DNA of 64,000 nucleotides from Candidatus Flexicrinis proximus (GTDB taxonomy: Bacteria; Chloroflexota; Anaerolineae; Aggregatilineales; Phototrophicaceae). The position numbers and the translations under genes were made by a program. Where the stretch lies: NCBI GenBank assembly GCA_016712885.1, contig JADJQF010000005.1, positions 17,053-81,052 of the forward strand, given 5' to 3'. Positions 1 through 7,809 of the stretch are shown here, in pieces. Under the pieces are notes generated by a model. The model saw nothing but the letters and a program-made list of their open reading frames with translations. It did no database searches and was not told where the DNA came from. Within the stretch, counting starts at the first letter, position 1, and each line of letters begins with the position of its first letter.

Positions 1-159
1 GCCGCACTTTCGGGAACAGTGCGGGAAGTTGTTACCCGTCATTTGCTTGAACTGGAAAAGGTTGGCGCCATCAGGAACGAGATGGGGCGAATCATCATTC
101 TGAACTCAGCCTCATTGCACAATCCTTGTGCCTGCGACGGGCAAACCTCATCAGTCTGA
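1..159 (+). CDS. Crp/Fnr-type regulator, C-terminal part only
   Basis: The reading frame is open from base 1 to a TGA at 157-159, giving about 52 residues. They look like the winged helix-turn-helix end of a Crp/Fnr regulator: the piece GTVREVVTRHLLELEKVGAI has the recognition-helix pattern R-E-x-x-x-R followed by the usual wing and ILNSASL-type ending. The N-terminal sensor domain lies outside the window. It is followed closely by a second, complete Crp-type regulator, so two paralogous regulators stand in tandem ahead of the nos genes. Its stop codon lies inside a perfect palindrome that probably controls the next gene. What it senses cannot be seen from this piece. Confidence 0.7.
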   Translation, partial: AALSGTVREVVTRHLLELEKVGAIRNEMGRIIILNSASLHNPCACDGQTSSV

Positions 160-178
160 TGTGATATACGTCACATCA
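157..178. promoter_or_regulatory. CRP-type operator (perfect inverted repeat)
   Basis: TGATGTGA, six bases, TCACATCA: an 8-bp perfect inverted repeat containing the classic TGTGA-N6-TCACA core. It overlaps the stop of the preceding regulator fragment and lies just before the complete Crp-type regulator, so autoregulation (or control by the upstream paralogue) is likely. The same core recurs before nosZ at 942-959. The R-E-x-x-x-R recognition helices of both neighbouring regulators are the type known to read TGTGA half-sites. Confidence 0.75.
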
Positions 179-238
179 AACCGGTACTTATTCCTCTACG
201 CTGACGTAATGACAAGTAATCAAAGTGGTGCCTGTAAG

Positions 239-928
239 ATGGTCCCCACAGATACGTTATCCAGGATTCACTTATTCAGGGTACTCAGCCCGCGAACACA
301 TCGCTGCATCGCGGAAAGGGCGCAGCTGGTTGAGTATCCGGCGGGTGCAGACCTCTATCGCCAGGGTGATCCGCCCACCGGTCTCTTCGCGATTCTGTCA
401 GGTCGAGTTAAGTTGTATCGTCAATCAAAAGACAAGTGTCAGATTCTGGCACTACCGATGCCGGGAGATTGCCTAGGTGCCGAATCGCTCTCAACTGCCA
501 TGCCAAGCCCCTATTCGGCAACAACGCTCGTACCTGCTGCCACCATTCAACTGGCGCCGGATGTTCTGCAGTCGCTGTTGGACGAGCATGCCGATCTTCA
601 GGATGTCTTTCTCCAATTGATCACGGGGCGGCTCAAGCAGTTTGTCACGCTGGTTCATGATTTGGCGTTCCGCGACGTTGCATCACGCCTTGCAATCGTT
701 CTGACAATTCTTGCCGATGCAGAAGGTCGCCCCCATGATGACGGGATCATCTTTGACCGTTTGCTCTCCCAGCAGGAATTCGCCGAGATGGTGGGAACAG
801 CACGCGAAGTCGTTTATCGTGTCTTCAGAAAGTTCGAAGATGATGGCCTAATTCGGCTTTCTCGCAGCAGCATCCTGATTCACAACCCCGACGCCCTACG
901 CAAGATTGCACTTCAGGAAGCGCGCTAA
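239..928 (+). CDS. Crp/Fnr-family transcriptional regulator (probable nos regulator)
   Basis: Cyclic-nucleotide-binding-like sensor domain (roughly residues 10-120, with the YRQGDPPTGLFAILSGRVKL beta-roll), dimerisation helix, and C-terminal winged HTH. The recognition helix TAREVVYRVF carries R189, E190 and R194, the CRP-type R-E-x-x-x-R set that contacts TGTGA. There is no cysteine pattern for an FNR iron-sulfur cluster, so an NO-sensing (DNR/NnrR-like) or redox role is possible but unproven. The frame is open from 128, but that start would put the operator at 157-178 inside the gene. ATG 239 gives 229 residues, the usual family length; ATG 209 is the alternative. Its position directly before nosZ, with matching operators at both promoters, suggests it controls nitrous-oxide reduction. 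Confidence 0.85.
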   Translation: MVPTDTLSRIHLFRVLSPRTHRCIAERAQLVEYPAGADLYRQGDPPTGLFAILSGRVKLYRQSKDKCQILALPMPGDCLGAESLSTAMPSPYSATTLVPAATIQLAPDVLQSLLDEHADLQDVFLQLITGRLKQFVTLVHDLAFRDVASRLAIVLTILADAEGRPHDDGIIFDRLLSQQEFAEMVGTAREVVYRVFRKFEDDGLIRLSRSSILIHNPDALRKIALQEAR

Positions 929-941
929 CCCCGCAACTCCC

Positions 942-959
942 ATGTGACCTGGGTCACAT
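942..959. promoter_or_regulatory. CRP-type operator upstream of nosZ
   Basis: ATGTGACC-TG-GGTCACAT is a perfect 8+2+8 palindrome with the same TGTGA-N6-TCACA core as the site at 157-178. It sits between the Crp-type regulator stop (928) and the nosZ start (1063), leaving about 100 bp for a promoter. It is the probable regulator-binding site driving the nos operon. No convincing -35/-10 pair was recognised in the same gap, as is common for activator-dependent promoters. Confidence 0.75.
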
Positions 960-1062
960 CTCGCTTTCCAGTTCCGCTCCATGATGAGACTGAATGAGTG
1001 CTGCGTCGTGCAGTACCGAGCAGTCTTTTCGAATTACTTTAGTTAAGGGGACGGGAACGCGC

Positions 1063-3054
1063 ATGGCCAATCTACGAATATCCTCGAAATTGCTTCTCAT
1101 TGGGTCTCTCATTGCAGTTCTGGCGCTCGTTGCGGTCGCTGTTGCACCTGATGCGGTCAGCAGCGCACAAGGCAGCGGGCTGGATTGGCAGACGATCGCT
1201 GAACAGCGTGGACTGACTGAGGCTGACATGCGGGCCGCGGCGATGACCTACACACCCAGCGGTGTCCTTGATGAATATGTCATGTTCGCATCTGCCGGTC
1301 AGGGCGGTCAGGTCCTGGCGATCGGTATGCCTTCAATGCGCCTCCTGCGCCTGATCTCGGTATTCGCGCCGGAACCGTGGCAGGGCTATGGCTACGGTGC
1401 CGGGAACGAAATACTGGAACAAGGATATATCGACGGACAGGAAATCCTGTGGGGCGATACGCATCATCCGGCCTTGAGCGAAACGAATGGCGAATATGAC
1501 GGACAGTGGCTGTTCATCGGCGATAAGGCGAACGGCCGCGTAGCGGTGATCGACCTGCGGGACTTTGAGACCAAGCAGATTGTCCACAATCCCGCATTCA
1601 TGAATGATCACGGTGGGACTTTTGTGACTCCAAACACGGAGTACATCGTGGAAGGCGGACAGTATGGACTTCCACTTGGCGGCGAGTATGCGCCGATTGA
1701 GGACTATCAGACCGCCTACAGCGGCATGATCACCTTCTGGAAGTTCGATCGGGATGCAGGCCGAATTGACTTCAGCCAGTCTTTTGCGATGGAACTGCCG
1801 CCGTACTGGCAGGATCTGTGTGACTCGGGCAAAGCTGTTTCGGAAGGCTGGGTGTTCTGCAATTCTTTTAATGCGGAAATGGCGACGGGTGGTATTGAGA
1901 AGGGCAATCCGCCTTTTGAAGCTGGAGTTAGCCGCGGCGCAGTCGATTACCTGCACATGATCAATCTGGATGCGGCAGAAGCAGTGTTCCAGGCTGGTGG
2001 ATCTGTTGATGTCAACGGGTTCCAGGTGATCCCGCTCGAAACTGCCATTGAGAATGACCTGCTGTATCTGGCACCCGAACCTCGCAGCCCGCACGGGGCC
2101 GATGTGACCCCGAAGGGTGATTTCATCACCATCGGCGGCAAGCTTGACCCACACGTGTCGGTCTACAGCTTCCAGAAAATCCAGGATGCGATTGCCGCTG
2201 GTCCGGCGGAGACCGATGTCTTCGGAGTACCCGTGCTGGCGCTCGAGAGCGTGTTGGAAGCACAAGTCGAATTGGGCCTTGGGCCGCTCCATACGGTTTA
2301 TGACGACCAGGGTTATGCATACACCAGCCTGTTCCTCGACAGTGCGGTGGCGCGCTGGAGCATCGGCGCGGAGGGGTATCGCCCGCAGGATGGATGGACA
2401 CTCATCAACAAGACGCCAGTTCAGTACAACGTGGGACATCTTGCCGCCGCTGAAGGCGACACCACGACGCCGGACGGGCGCTTCCTGGTTGCGCTGAATA
2501 AATGGTCGGTGGACCGGTTCCTAAGCACAGGCCCGCTTCTTCCGCAGAATCTCCAACTGATCGACATCTCACAGCCCGGTGATCAGACGCAGATTCTCTA
2601 CGACATGCCGATTACCGGTGCCGAGCCGCACTACGCTCAGATTATCCGGGCGGACAAGCTTCATGCCTGGGAGGTCTATCCAGAAGTGGGCTGGAATCCC
2701 GTCACGCAGTCCGTCGACCCTAATGCTGTCACACAAGGCACCGAAGGCGTAACCCGAGACGGCAAGAACGTCACCGTACGGATGACAGCGGTGCGCAGCC
2801 ACATGACTCCTGAGCACGTCGAAATCGAGGCGGGCGACCATGTAACCTGGACGATCACCAATGTCGAACGTGCGCGCGATGCAACGCATGGGTTCGCGAT
2901 CCCGCTCTACAACATCAACCTGAGCCTCGAGCCGGGCGAGTCGATCACCTTCGAATTCGAAGCCAATCGTGCAGGCGTGTTCAGCTTCTACTGCACCGAG
3001 TTCTGCTCGGCGCTCCATCTCGAAATGATGGGCTACATGATGGTGAAGCCGTAA
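1063..3054 (+). CDS. nosZ: nitrous-oxide reductase, Sec-type (clade II)
   Basis: Reduces N2O to N2 in the extracytoplasmic space. The frame is open from 994, but ATG 1063 follows AAGGGGACGGGA and begins a Sec-type signal peptide (MANLRISSKLLLIGSLIAVL, cleaved near residue 35) with no twin arginine; it gives 663 residues. All seven CuZ histidines are visible: H134, H135, H183, H344 (SPHGAD), H410, H459 and H523 (EPHYAQ). The C-terminal CuA cupredoxin domain has H609, C644, C648, H652 and M655 (CTEFCSALHLEM). The Sec signal and the following nosB-like gene place it in clade II. It heads the nosZ-B-D-F-Y cluster and lies behind a CRP-type operator. Confidence 0.97.
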   Translation: MANLRISSKLLLIGSLIAVLALVAVAVAPDAVSSAQGSGLDWQTIAEQRGLTEADMRAAAMTYTPSGVLDEYVMFASAGQGGQVLAIGMPSMRLLRLISVFAPEPWQGYGYGAGNEILEQGYIDGQEILWGDTHHPALSETNGEYDGQWLFIGDKANGRVAVIDLRDFETKQIVHNPAFMNDHGGTFVTPNTEYIVEGGQYGLPLGGEYAPIEDYQTAYSGMITFWKFDRDAGRIDFSQSFAMELPPYWQDLCDSGKAVSEGWVFCNSFNAEMATGGIEKGNPPFEAGVSRGAVDYLHMINLDAAEAVFQAGGSVDVNGFQVIPLETAIENDLLYLAPEPRSPHGADVTPKGDFITIGGKLDPHVSVYSFQKIQDAIAAGPAETDVFGVPVLALESVLEAQVELGLGPLHTVYDDQGYAYTSLFLDSAVARWSIGAEGYRPQDGWTLINKTPVQYNVGHLAAAEGDTTTPDGRFLVALNKWSVDRFLSTGPLLPQNLQLIDISQPGDQTQILYDMPITGAEPHYAQIIRADKLHAWEVYPEVGWNPVTQSVDPNAVTQGTEGVTRDGKNVTVRMTAVRSHMTPEHVEIEAGDHVTWTITNVERARDATHGFAIPLYNINLSLEPGESITFEFEANRAGVFSFYCTEFCSALHLEMMGYMMVKP

Positions 3055-3130
3055 CGGCGCCAGCGAGTCAACTTAGGTGGCAGAGCAATCGCTCTGCCAC
3101 CTAATCCCTGACAGATAAGAGAGGTCTGAT

Positions 3131-3799
3131 ATGACCACAAATGCGATGTCTCCATCGGAAACGAGAAATGCAGAGGACAGTGCTTTGACATCATCACGGC
3201 GTCTGCGGAAACTACTGCCTGCCGGTTTCTTTCTGGTGGCCGCGGTCCTGCTCGTTGTCTCGATCGGATTTCCCTACTGGGGGCTGGTGCTGGAAGCGCC
3301 GCAGTATCCCGGAGGGCTGGAAATGCGCGTCTTCGTCAACTATATGACCGGTGACGAAGATCCCAGACTTGACGAAGTGCGCGAAATCGACGGCCTGAAC
3401 CATTACATCGGCATGAAGTCTCTTTATGAAGCTGCCAGCTTGGAGCGATCGATCGCAATCCCGGCGGTCGCAATCATGGTGGCCTTTCTGGGAATTGCGG
3501 CGTTCTGGTCGAGGCGCTGGACGTGGCTGCTGACTCTGCCGGCGCTGTCGTTTCCATTCGTGTTCCTGGCCGACCTTGCGTTCTGGATGAACCATTACGG
3601 GCAGAATCTTGATCCCTATGCGCCGCTGTCCAGTTCGATTCAGCCTTTTACGCCACCGATCCTCGGTGAAGGCGTGATCGGGCAGTTCAAGACAGTCGCA
3701 CATGTCGATACCGGTTGGCTCATCATTACTGCAGGAAGTGTCCTGATCGCTGCTGCTTTGCTCATGAAACTGGCGAGCAGGACACCCAAACCGAAATGA
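3131..3799 (+). CDS. nosB: NosB-like four-helix membrane protein
   Basis: A 222-residue integral membrane protein with four hydrophobic segments: near residues 31-50, 113-131, 136-153 and 193-212. A polar extracytoplasmic part lies between the first two and contains NHYIGMKSL, typical of proteins encoded next to clade II nosZ. Its biochemical role is not settled; family context links it to N2O reduction, perhaps in electron supply or NosZ maturation. ATG 3131 has a GAGAGG ribosome site eight bases upstream. It is flanked by nosZ (76-base gap) and nosD (15-base gap). The family name is assigned from context and topology, so the symbol is less certain than those of its neighbours. Confidence 0.75.
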   Translation: MTTNAMSPSETRNAEDSALTSSRRLRKLLPAGFFLVAAVLLVVSIGFPYWGLVLEAPQYPGGLEMRVFVNYMTGDEDPRLDEVREIDGLNHYIGMKSLYEAASLERSIAIPAVAIMVAFLGIAAFWSRRWTWLLTLPALSFPFVFLADLAFWMNHYGQNLDPYAPLSSSIQPFTPPILGEGVIGQFKTVAHVDTGWLIITAGSVLIAAALLMKLASRTPKPK

Positions 3800-3814
3800 C
3801 GAGACGAGCCGATC

Positions 3815-5269
3815 ATGCGCCGAATTGAAGTTGTCATCCGCGCGATACTTCTGCCAACCCTGGCAATCCTGCTGAGCGTCCTGCAAGTGCCGCTGCAGGC
3901 ACAGGCCATCCTTGTCGTTGCAGAAGATGGACTATATACAACGATAGAGGCGGCCCTGGCCGTGGCAAATGCAGGAGACATCATCGAGGTACACGGGGGC
4001 ATTCATACGGCACCACTGGAGTTGGACAAGACCGTCTCGCTCATTGGGATCGATGATCCGGTCATCGATGGTCACGGCGTGGGCAGCCTGGTATTGATTA
4101 ACGCACCGCAGGTCGTCTTTAGCGGTTTCACTCTGCGTGGCAGCGGGCAAAGTCTTGCCCACGAGGACACCGGTATCGTCGTTCAGGGTACGCAAGTCAC
4201 GGTTCGCGACAATTTGCTGACCGATGTGATGTTCGGCATTTATTTCGCGGACGCGTCTGGTGGACTCGCCGAGAACAACATTATTCAGGGTAAGCCGCTG
4301 GAAGACAGCATGCGCGGTGATGGCATCCGGGTCTGGTACAGCAATGACGTCCAACTCATAGGCAACGAGATATCGTTCGGGCGCGATATTCTGATCTGGT
4401 ATGCCGACAACATCACGATCCGCGACAACTATATTCACCACAACCGGTACGGTCTGCACTTCATGTATAACGAGAACGCCGTGGTCGAGGACAACATCAT
4501 CGAGCACAATGCGGTCGGCGCCTACATGATGTATTCCGCAGGGCTGATTATGACCGGAAATCAGATCGTCGATAATCGTGGAGCCAGTGGCTATGGAATT
4601 GCGCTGAAAGATATGGATTACGCGCAAGTCAGCGACAACGCGTTTATTGGTAACGTTGCCGCAATCTACCTCGATAACTCTCCTTCGCTTTACGACCAAT
4701 ATAACACTTTCAGCCGGAATTTCATCGCCTATAACGATGTGGGGCTGATCGGCCTGCCGTCGGTCAAGCGCAACATCTTCCAGTACAACACCTTTCTCGA
4801 AAACTATCAGCAGATCGGTGTCCAGGGGCGCGGCAATCTGTTGGGGAACCTCTGGAACAAAGACGGCATTGGGAATTACTGGAGCAATTATGTGGGCTAC
4901 GATCGCGACGGCGATGGAGTCGGCGACATGCCATTCCGCGCCGAGAAACTGTTTGAGAGTCTTGTAGACAGTGAACCTATCCTCAGGTTGTTCACCTTCA
5001 GTCCAGCGAGTCAGGCTATCGACTTTGCGGCATCCGCATTTCCCTCACTGCGTCCGGACCCTAAGGTTATCGATGAAGCCCCAAGGATGAATTTCACCAT
5101 GCCGATCGGAATGTCGGAGAGGTCACAGCCGAGTTCGCTTCCCGTCGTTGCGGTAACGCTGCTGCTGCTGACTGTTGGTGTCGGCACTTGTATTTACGCT
5201 TTGCGTGGCTCTGGTTTCCGGGGGGCAGCCATACCGAAACATCAACGAGCCAGCAAGGCAAGCCCCTAA
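3815..5269 (+). CDS. nosD: NosD, periplasmic right-handed beta-helix Cu-site maturation protein
   Basis: 484 residues: an N-terminal hydrophobic signal or anchor (to about residue 30), then many short parallel-beta-helix rungs rich in N and G (repeated IxxNxI patterns such as NVQLIGNEISFGRD-type turns). The C-terminus has a membrane segment near residues 441-463 and a short basic tail. NosD works with the ABC pair NosF-NosY in assembling the CuZ centre of NosZ. Length and fold fit the family (CASH/NosD repeats). It starts 15 bases after nosB and ends 14 bases before nosF, so it lies inside one transcription unit. Confidence 0.93.
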   Translation: MRRIEVVIRAILLPTLAILLSVLQVPLQAQAILVVAEDGLYTTIEAALAVANAGDIIEVHGGIHTAPLELDKTVSLIGIDDPVIDGHGVGSLVLINAPQVVFSGFTLRGSGQSLAHEDTGIVVQGTQVTVRDNLLTDVMFGIYFADASGGLAENNIIQGKPLEDSMRGDGIRVWYSNDVQLIGNEISFGRDILIWYADNITIRDNYIHHNRYGLHFMYNENAVVEDNIIEHNAVGAYMMYSAGLIMTGNQIVDNRGASGYGIALKDMDYAQVSDNAFIGNVAAIYLDNSPSLYDQYNTFSRNFIAYNDVGLIGLPSVKRNIFQYNTFLENYQQIGVQGRGNLLGNLWNKDGIGNYWSNYVGYDRDGDGVGDMPFRAEKLFESLVDSEPILRLFTFSPASQAIDFAASAFPSLRPDPKVIDEAPRMNFTMPIGMSERSQPSSLPVVAVTLLLLTVGVGTCIYALRGSGFRGAAIPKHQRASKASP

Positions 5270-5283
5270 ACCGGAAAGAGATC

Positions 5284-6171
5284 ATGATGATCACTGCGAA
5301 GGACCTGACAAAACGGTATGGAAAAGTCGCCGCGCTGAATAACGTTTCATTCACTATTGAAGCCGGGGAATCTGTGGCGCTATGGGGCGCAAATGGCGCA
5401 GGCAAGACCACGACCTTGCGCTGTCTCCTTGGTGTTCAGGGCTTCGAGGGCGAACTGATCGTCAATGGCATCGACGTCAGCCATAACGGCAAGGCGGCGC
5501 GCGCTGCGATCGGCTATGTGCCACAGGAAGCCGTCTTCTACGATATGTCCGTTTTGGAGACTCTGCGCTTCTATGCGCGCCTCAAGAGGACTGACTTTGA
5601 TCGTGTGAACAACCTGCTGGAGCAGATGAATCTGACAGTCCATCGCGACAAACGGGTAAACATGCTGTCTGGTGGCATGAAGCAGCGCTTGGCGCTTACG
5701 GTCGCTTTGCTTGCCGACCCCCCGGTGTTGGTTCTGGATGAGCCGACGGCGAATCTCGATGTGCAGGCACAGCGCGATTTTATACACACCGTCCAAATGC
5801 TCAATCACTCCGGGAAGACGATTGTCTTCTCGTCGCACCGCATCGACGAGGTCGTCTCCTTAGGGAGCCGCGTGCTTGTGCTGGATCAGGGACGTTTGGC
5901 GCTGGAGTGCCGACCCCATGAGCTGGCGGGGAAACTCGGGCTGCACCGCTGGCTGCGGATCTGGGTGGGGACCCATCACACGGCAGACACGCTAAAAGTC
6001 CTTAGCGAACACGGCTATACCACAATGCCGAATGGACGCAGCGTGTACGTTCAGGTCAATCTGACCGGCAAAATTGCTCCCTTGCGTTCGCTGGAACTCG
6101 CGAACATCCCGGTCGAAGACTTTGATCTGATCGAAGGTGAACTTGTGGTACGGGGAGAAGATCATGATTGA
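5284..6171 (+). CDS. nosF: NosF, ABC transporter ATPase for Cu-site assembly
   Basis: A 295-residue ATPase with Walker A GANGAGKTT (near residue 38), signature LSGGMKQR (near residue 128), Walker B VLVLDEPTAN and the H-loop SSHR. It energises the NosDFY complex. The frame is open from 5188, inside nosD, but ATG 5284 follows GGAAAGAG and gives the normal N-terminus MMITAKDLTKRYGKV (ATG 5287 is equivalent). The last eight bases overlap nosY, as expected for translational coupling of the ATPase with its permease. Confidence 0.93.
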   Translation: MMITAKDLTKRYGKVAALNNVSFTIEAGESVALWGANGAGKTTTLRCLLGVQGFEGELIVNGIDVSHNGKAARAAIGYVPQEAVFYDMSVLETLRFYARLKRTDFDRVNNLLEQMNLTVHRDKRVNMLSGGMKQRLALTVALLADPPVLVLDEPTANLDVQAQRDFIHTVQMLNHSGKTIVFSSHRIDEVVSLGSRVLVLDQGRLALECRPHELAGKLGLHRWLRIWVGTHHTADTLKVLSEHGYTTMPNGRSVYVQVNLTGKIAPLRSLELANIPVEDFDLIEGELVVRGEDHD

Positions 6172-7018
6172 CTTTGTCAACGTGCGGACCATCACACAGA
6201 AAGAGCTCCGTGATGCGATGCGTAACCGCTGGTTTATCGTCTTTACAATCGCCTTTGCAGGTCTCGCGTTGGCTCTGTCTGCACTCACTCAGCCGACAGG
6301 AACGCAGCTTCGGGCGATGAGTTATAGCCGCACCGCAGCGAACCTGATCAACCTCGTGCTGTTGTTTGTGCCGTTAATTGGACTAACGCTCGGCTCAGCC
6401 AATCTCACCGGCGACCGCGAGACCGGCGCGCTTGTCTATCTGTTGGCACAGCCTGTCAGCCGGATAGAAGTGCTGCTAGGCAAATACTTTGGACTGGCGG
6501 GCGCACTTCTGGCGACCCTGACGCTGGGGTTTGGGGTGGCAGGCGCGGCGCTGGTCATCCAGGGGAGTTTTCAGGATGCGGCCAGTTATCTGATGACCGT
6601 CGTTCTATCGTACCTGCTGGCTCTGGCAATGCTCAGCCTGGGCACTTTGATGTCAACGCTTTCACGCAAGACCACCACGGCTCTGGGTGGCGCTCTGTTC
6701 CTTTGGCTATTCCTTGTGTTTATCGGCGACCTGGGCATCATGGGCACAGCGATTGCGACTCAAATGTCGATTCAGGCCGTGTTCTTTGTTGCGATTTTGA
6801 ACCCACTTCAGATGTTCAAAATCGCGTCTATCCTGACCATTCAGGCAAATCTCGAAGTACTGGGGCCGGCTGGCCTTTACGCGACTGACCAATTCGGCGC
6901 GCTGTTGCCAATTCTCCTGATCGGGCTGCTGTTGCTGTGGATCGTGCTGCCGCTGCTTGGGGCAATGCTCCTGTTTGCACGCCAGGAAAAGTTCGTCCAG
7001 AAGGCAAGTGCGCGATGA
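6164..7018 (+). CDS. nosY: NosY, ABC-2 type permease
   Basis: 284 residues with about six membrane segments, of the ABC-2 permease type. It forms the membrane part of the NosDFY machinery. ATG 6164 follows GGGGAGAAG and overlaps the nosF stop (ATGATTGA); the frame is open slightly upstream from 6137, but that would lengthen the overlap without a ribosome site. The stop overlaps the next gene through ATGATG-type coupling at 7015-7018. The N-terminal KELRDAMRNRWF is the characteristic cytosolic helix before the first membrane segment. Confidence 0.92.
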   Translation: MIDFVNVRTITQKELRDAMRNRWFIVFTIAFAGLALALSALTQPTGTQLRAMSYSRTAANLINLVLLFVPLIGLTLGSANLTGDRETGALVYLLAQPVSRIEVLLGKYFGLAGALLATLTLGFGVAGAALVIQGSFQDAASYLMTVVLSYLLALAMLSLGTLMSTLSRKTTTALGGALFLWLFLVFIGDLGIMGTAIATQMSIQAVFFVAILNPLQMFKIASILTIQANLEVLGPAGLYATDQFGALLPILLIGLLLLWIVLPLLGAMLLFARQEKFVQKASAR

Positions 7019-7755
7019 TGCTCATGAGGCGGGTCATCGGTATGCTGCTCACGGCGTTATTCCTTGCGTCCTGCGGTCAGCAAACCGTAAGAACCACGTC
7101 AAGCGACGACCTCAAACTGGGCCTGCGGATCGAGCCGGAGCCTCCGGCGGTGGGAGCGACAGTATTGATCGCAACGCTCGAGGATGCTGATGGCTTTCCG
7201 GTCGACGGAGCACGGCTCATGCTGCATGGCGACATGGATCATGAGGGCATGACGCAAATTGATCTGGAAACCAGCGAGAGTCTTGGTGGCGAATATCGGA
7301 TCCCTTTCGAATGGACGATGGGCGGCGGGTGGTTTCTGACTTTAACAGCGCGCACCCCTGCGGGTGCCCAAGTTAGCGAGACCTTCACCTTCTTCGTCGA
7401 AGCAGTGTCCAGCGAGAGCATTATTAATCGTCACGGCAACTCAGGCAGCCCTGCAGCCAATATCGGCTATCGGTCGGACAACGATCCTGCGCACCTTGGC
7501 GACGCTATCGTGACCATTACCGTCCACGACGCGTCGGGAGCGCCAGTCCCGGATGCCAGCGTGTCCGTTCACGGCGACATGGACCATCAAGGCATGATGC
7601 CGGTCACAGGAGTAGGATCGCATGCTGGCGAAGGGCGTTACAGCGTCCCAATCCGCTGGACAATGGTCGGCGACTGGCTGGTGACTGTCACCGTCACGCT
7701 GGCAGATGGACAGGTTATCAAGCAGGTATATGACCAGAAGGTCGTCATTCCATAG
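7015..7755 (+). CDS. lipoprotein with two YtkA/FixH-like repeats (putative Cu-binding nos accessory)
   Basis: ATG 7015 overlaps the nosY stop and gives 246 residues with a lipoprotein signal (FLASC, lipid-bearing Cys20); the frame open from 6937 lies inside nosY. Two homologous domains (about 34-128 and 145-242) each carry HGDMDHxGM (H71-M79 and H186-M194) followed by a W-T-M-x-G-x-W strand, as in YtkA/FixH-like domains. The clustered His and Met residues look like Cu(I)/Cu(II) ligands. The locus has no recognisable nosL, so this protein may act as the copper donor for NosZ; that role is inference from position and residues. FixH-like proteins can also act in oxidase assembly. Confidence 0.75.
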   Translation: MMLMRRVIGMLLTALFLASCGQQTVRTTSSDDLKLGLRIEPEPPAVGATVLIATLEDADGFPVDGARLMLHGDMDHEGMTQIDLETSESLGGEYRIPFEWTMGGGWFLTLTARTPAGAQVSETFTFFVEAVSSESIINRHGNSGSPAANIGYRSDNDPAHLGDAIVTITVHDASGAPVPDASVSVHGDMDHQGMMPVTGVGSHAGEGRYSVPIRWTMVGDWLVTVTVTLADGQVIKQVYDQKVVIP

Positions 7756-7809
7756 GTCAAACGGGCACTCGTCTCGCGAAGTGGATGGGTGTGTCTTTAA
7801 CGGAGATGA

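Noticed and set aside
1333..2439. 368-codon open frame antisense to nosZ
   Set aside because: It lies wholly within a certain gene on the other strand and has no ribosome site or recognisable domain; the GC-rich codon structure of nosZ explains it.
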